Of a stretch of 25,232 nt of DNA, positions 24,209-25,232 are shown one piece after another (position 1 is the first letter of the stretch; every line of letters begins with the position of its first letter). The notes beneath the pieces were generated by a model. The model saw nothing but the letters and a program-made list of their open reading frames with translations. It was not told the origin of the DNA and made no database searches. A program made the translations under genes and the position numbers. This DNA is from Flavobacteriales bacterium (GTDB lineage Bacteria > Bacteroidota > Bacteroidia > Flavobacteriales > JADGDT01): contig JAGLEB010000048.1 in the NCBI GenBank assembly GCA_023145275.1, positions 1 through 25,232 of the forward strand, given 5' to 3'.

Positions 24209-25232
24209 ATGATACCACAGGTATTTAGTAAAACTATCGACTTAGGCGATGGACGTACCATCTCAATCGAGACAGGTAAATTAGCAAAACAAGCAGACGG
24301 TTCAGTAGTAGTAAGAATGGGTGACGCTATGTTGTTGGCAACAGTTGTTTCTAACAAGCACGCATCTCCAGGAATCGATTTCCTACCATTGACCGTAGAT
24401 TATAGACAAAAATTTGCTGCGGCAGGTCGTTTCCCAGGAGGTTTCCTTAAGAGAGAGGCTCGTCCGGCAGACGAAGAGATTTTAACAATGCGTCTTGTAG
24501 ACCGTGTTCTTCGTCCATTATTCCCAGCTGATTATCACGCAGAAACTCAAATTATGATTCAGTTAATGAGTCACGATAAAGATGTTATGCCTGATGCTCT
24601 TGCAGGTCTTGCTGCTTCTGCAGCTTTATCTTTAACAGATATTCCTTTTGCAGGTCCTATTTCTGAAGTACGTGTTGCACGTGTTGAAGGAGAATTTATA
24701 GTAAACCCTTCAAAAGCACAATTAGAATTAGCTGATCTTGAGCTTATGGTTGGTGCATCTTTAGATAGCGTTGCTATGGTTGAAGGTGAAATGCTAGAGG
24801 TTTCTGAAGAAGTAATGCTAGAGGGTATTAAAGTAGCTCACGAAGCAATTAAAATTCAGTGTCAAGCACAAATCGATTTAGCTACTGAAGCTGGTAGAGT
24901 GTTAGAGCCACGTGAGTATTCTCATGAGGAAGCTGACAACGAAGAGCTAAGAGCTGAAGTAAAAGCAGCTTGTTACGATGATTGTTATGCTATTGCTAAA
25001 AAAGGAACTGGCAAACAAGAACGTACAGAGGCATTTGCAGCTGTAAAAGAAGGATTTAAAGAGAAGTACAACGAAGAAGAGTTAGCTGAAAAAAGTAACC
25101 TTATTTCTAAGTACTTCAAAGAAACAATGAAAGATGCTGTTCGTGAGTGTGTTCTTAACGAAGGAATTCGTTTAGATGGACGTGCTACAACAGAAATTAG
25201 AGATATTTGGTGTGAGACTAATTACTTACCAT
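24209..25232 (+). CDS. pnp: Polyribonucleotide nucleotidyltransferase (PNPase), 5' part
   Basis: Phosphorolytic 3'-5' exoribonuclease of mRNA decay; the window holds the first 341 codons of an expected 700 or so. The first RNase PH-like domain is plain: KTIDLGDGRTISIETGKLAK near the N-terminus, then GDAMLLATVVSNK, FLPLTVDYRQKFAAAGRFPGGF and KREARPADEEILTMRLVDRVLRPLFP. A helical linker domain follows (about 240-320), and the second core domain begins at LNEGIRLDGRATTEIR. The gene runs off the window edge, so the catalytic second core and the KH and S1 domains are not seen. I choose the ATG at 24209, which matches the family N-terminus. Two in-frame ATGs at 24161 and 24173 would add 12-16 residues. 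A degenerate -7-like TAACTTGC occurs at 24121-24128, but no consensus promoter is clear. Confidence 0.95.
   Translation, partial: MIPQVFSKTIDLGDGRTISIETGKLAKQADGSVVVRMGDAMLLATVVSNKHASPGIDFLPLTVDYRQKFAAAGRFPGGFLKREARPADEEILTMRLVDRVLRPLFPADYHAETQIMIQLMSHDKDVMPDALAGLAASAALSLTDIPFAGPISEVRVARVEGEFIVNPSKAQLELADLELMVGASLDSVAMVEGEMLEVSEEVMLEGIKVAHEAIKIQCQAQIDLATEAGRVLEPREYSHEEADNEELRAEVKAACYDDCYAIAKKGTGKQERTEAFAAVKEGFKEKYNEEELAEKSNLISKYFKETMKDAVRECVLNEGIRLDGRATTEIRDIWCETNYLP

Overview
The window is a low-GC piece of a chromosome from a member of the Bacteroidota. The evidence is the recurring TAnnTTTGC -7 boxes, the general lack of Shine-Dalgarno sequences, and families typical of that phylum: a DUF4837 lipoprotein, a lamin-tail lipoprotein, a dihydroorotate dehydrogenase-like protein, and a PlsC-GNAT acyltransferase fusion. 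The ptb-buk pair and overall gene content suggest a fermentative, perhaps marine, Bacteroidales/Marinilabiliales-like organism. That placement is inference only.

Layout. 1-897: the tail of an unseen + strand gene (stop at 57), then about 840 bp without a clear protein gene. This stretch contains a consensus promoter and a hairpin-T terminator that together bracket a possible ~145-nt small RNA. 898-9384 is a minus-strand run: ptb-buk (butyryl-CoA to butyrate with ATP formation), an MscS-type channel, a dihydroorotate dehydrogenase-like flavoprotein, trpS, and a FUSC-family membrane protein. Strong intrinsic terminators follow buk, the DHOD-like gene and trpS. 9717-12496 (+): a lipoprotein lytic transglycosylase with two C-terminal LysM domains and a DUF4837 lipoprotein, ending at a bidirectional terminator. 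12570-15697 (-): a two-domain acyltransferase (LPLAT + OlsB/hemolysin-like GNAT) and an aspartate kinase, each with its own -7 box. 15928-19575 (+): class I fructose-1,6-bisphosphatase, a PLP aminotransferase and a FadL-like outer-membrane protein. 19940-20938 (-): a lipoprotein with two lamin-tail domains. 21565-25232 (+): rpsO, a truncated group II intron, an ammonium transporter, and the 5' part of pnp, cut by the window edge.

Most genes are ordinary housekeeping or metabolic genes. The most unusual item is the 5' part of a group II intron directly behind the rpsO terminator, with no reverse transcriptase ORF and no visible domain V or VI. Together with amt it separates rpsO from pnp, which are neighbours in many bacteria. 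Other points worth checking are the putative small RNA near 662-805, the trpS terminator 12 nt in front of the FUSC start codon, the loss of the catalytic Cys in the DHOD-like protein, and the acyltransferase fusion as a candidate aminolipid synthase. I saw no CRISPR array, tRNA, rRNA, intact insertion sequence or recognisable defence system.
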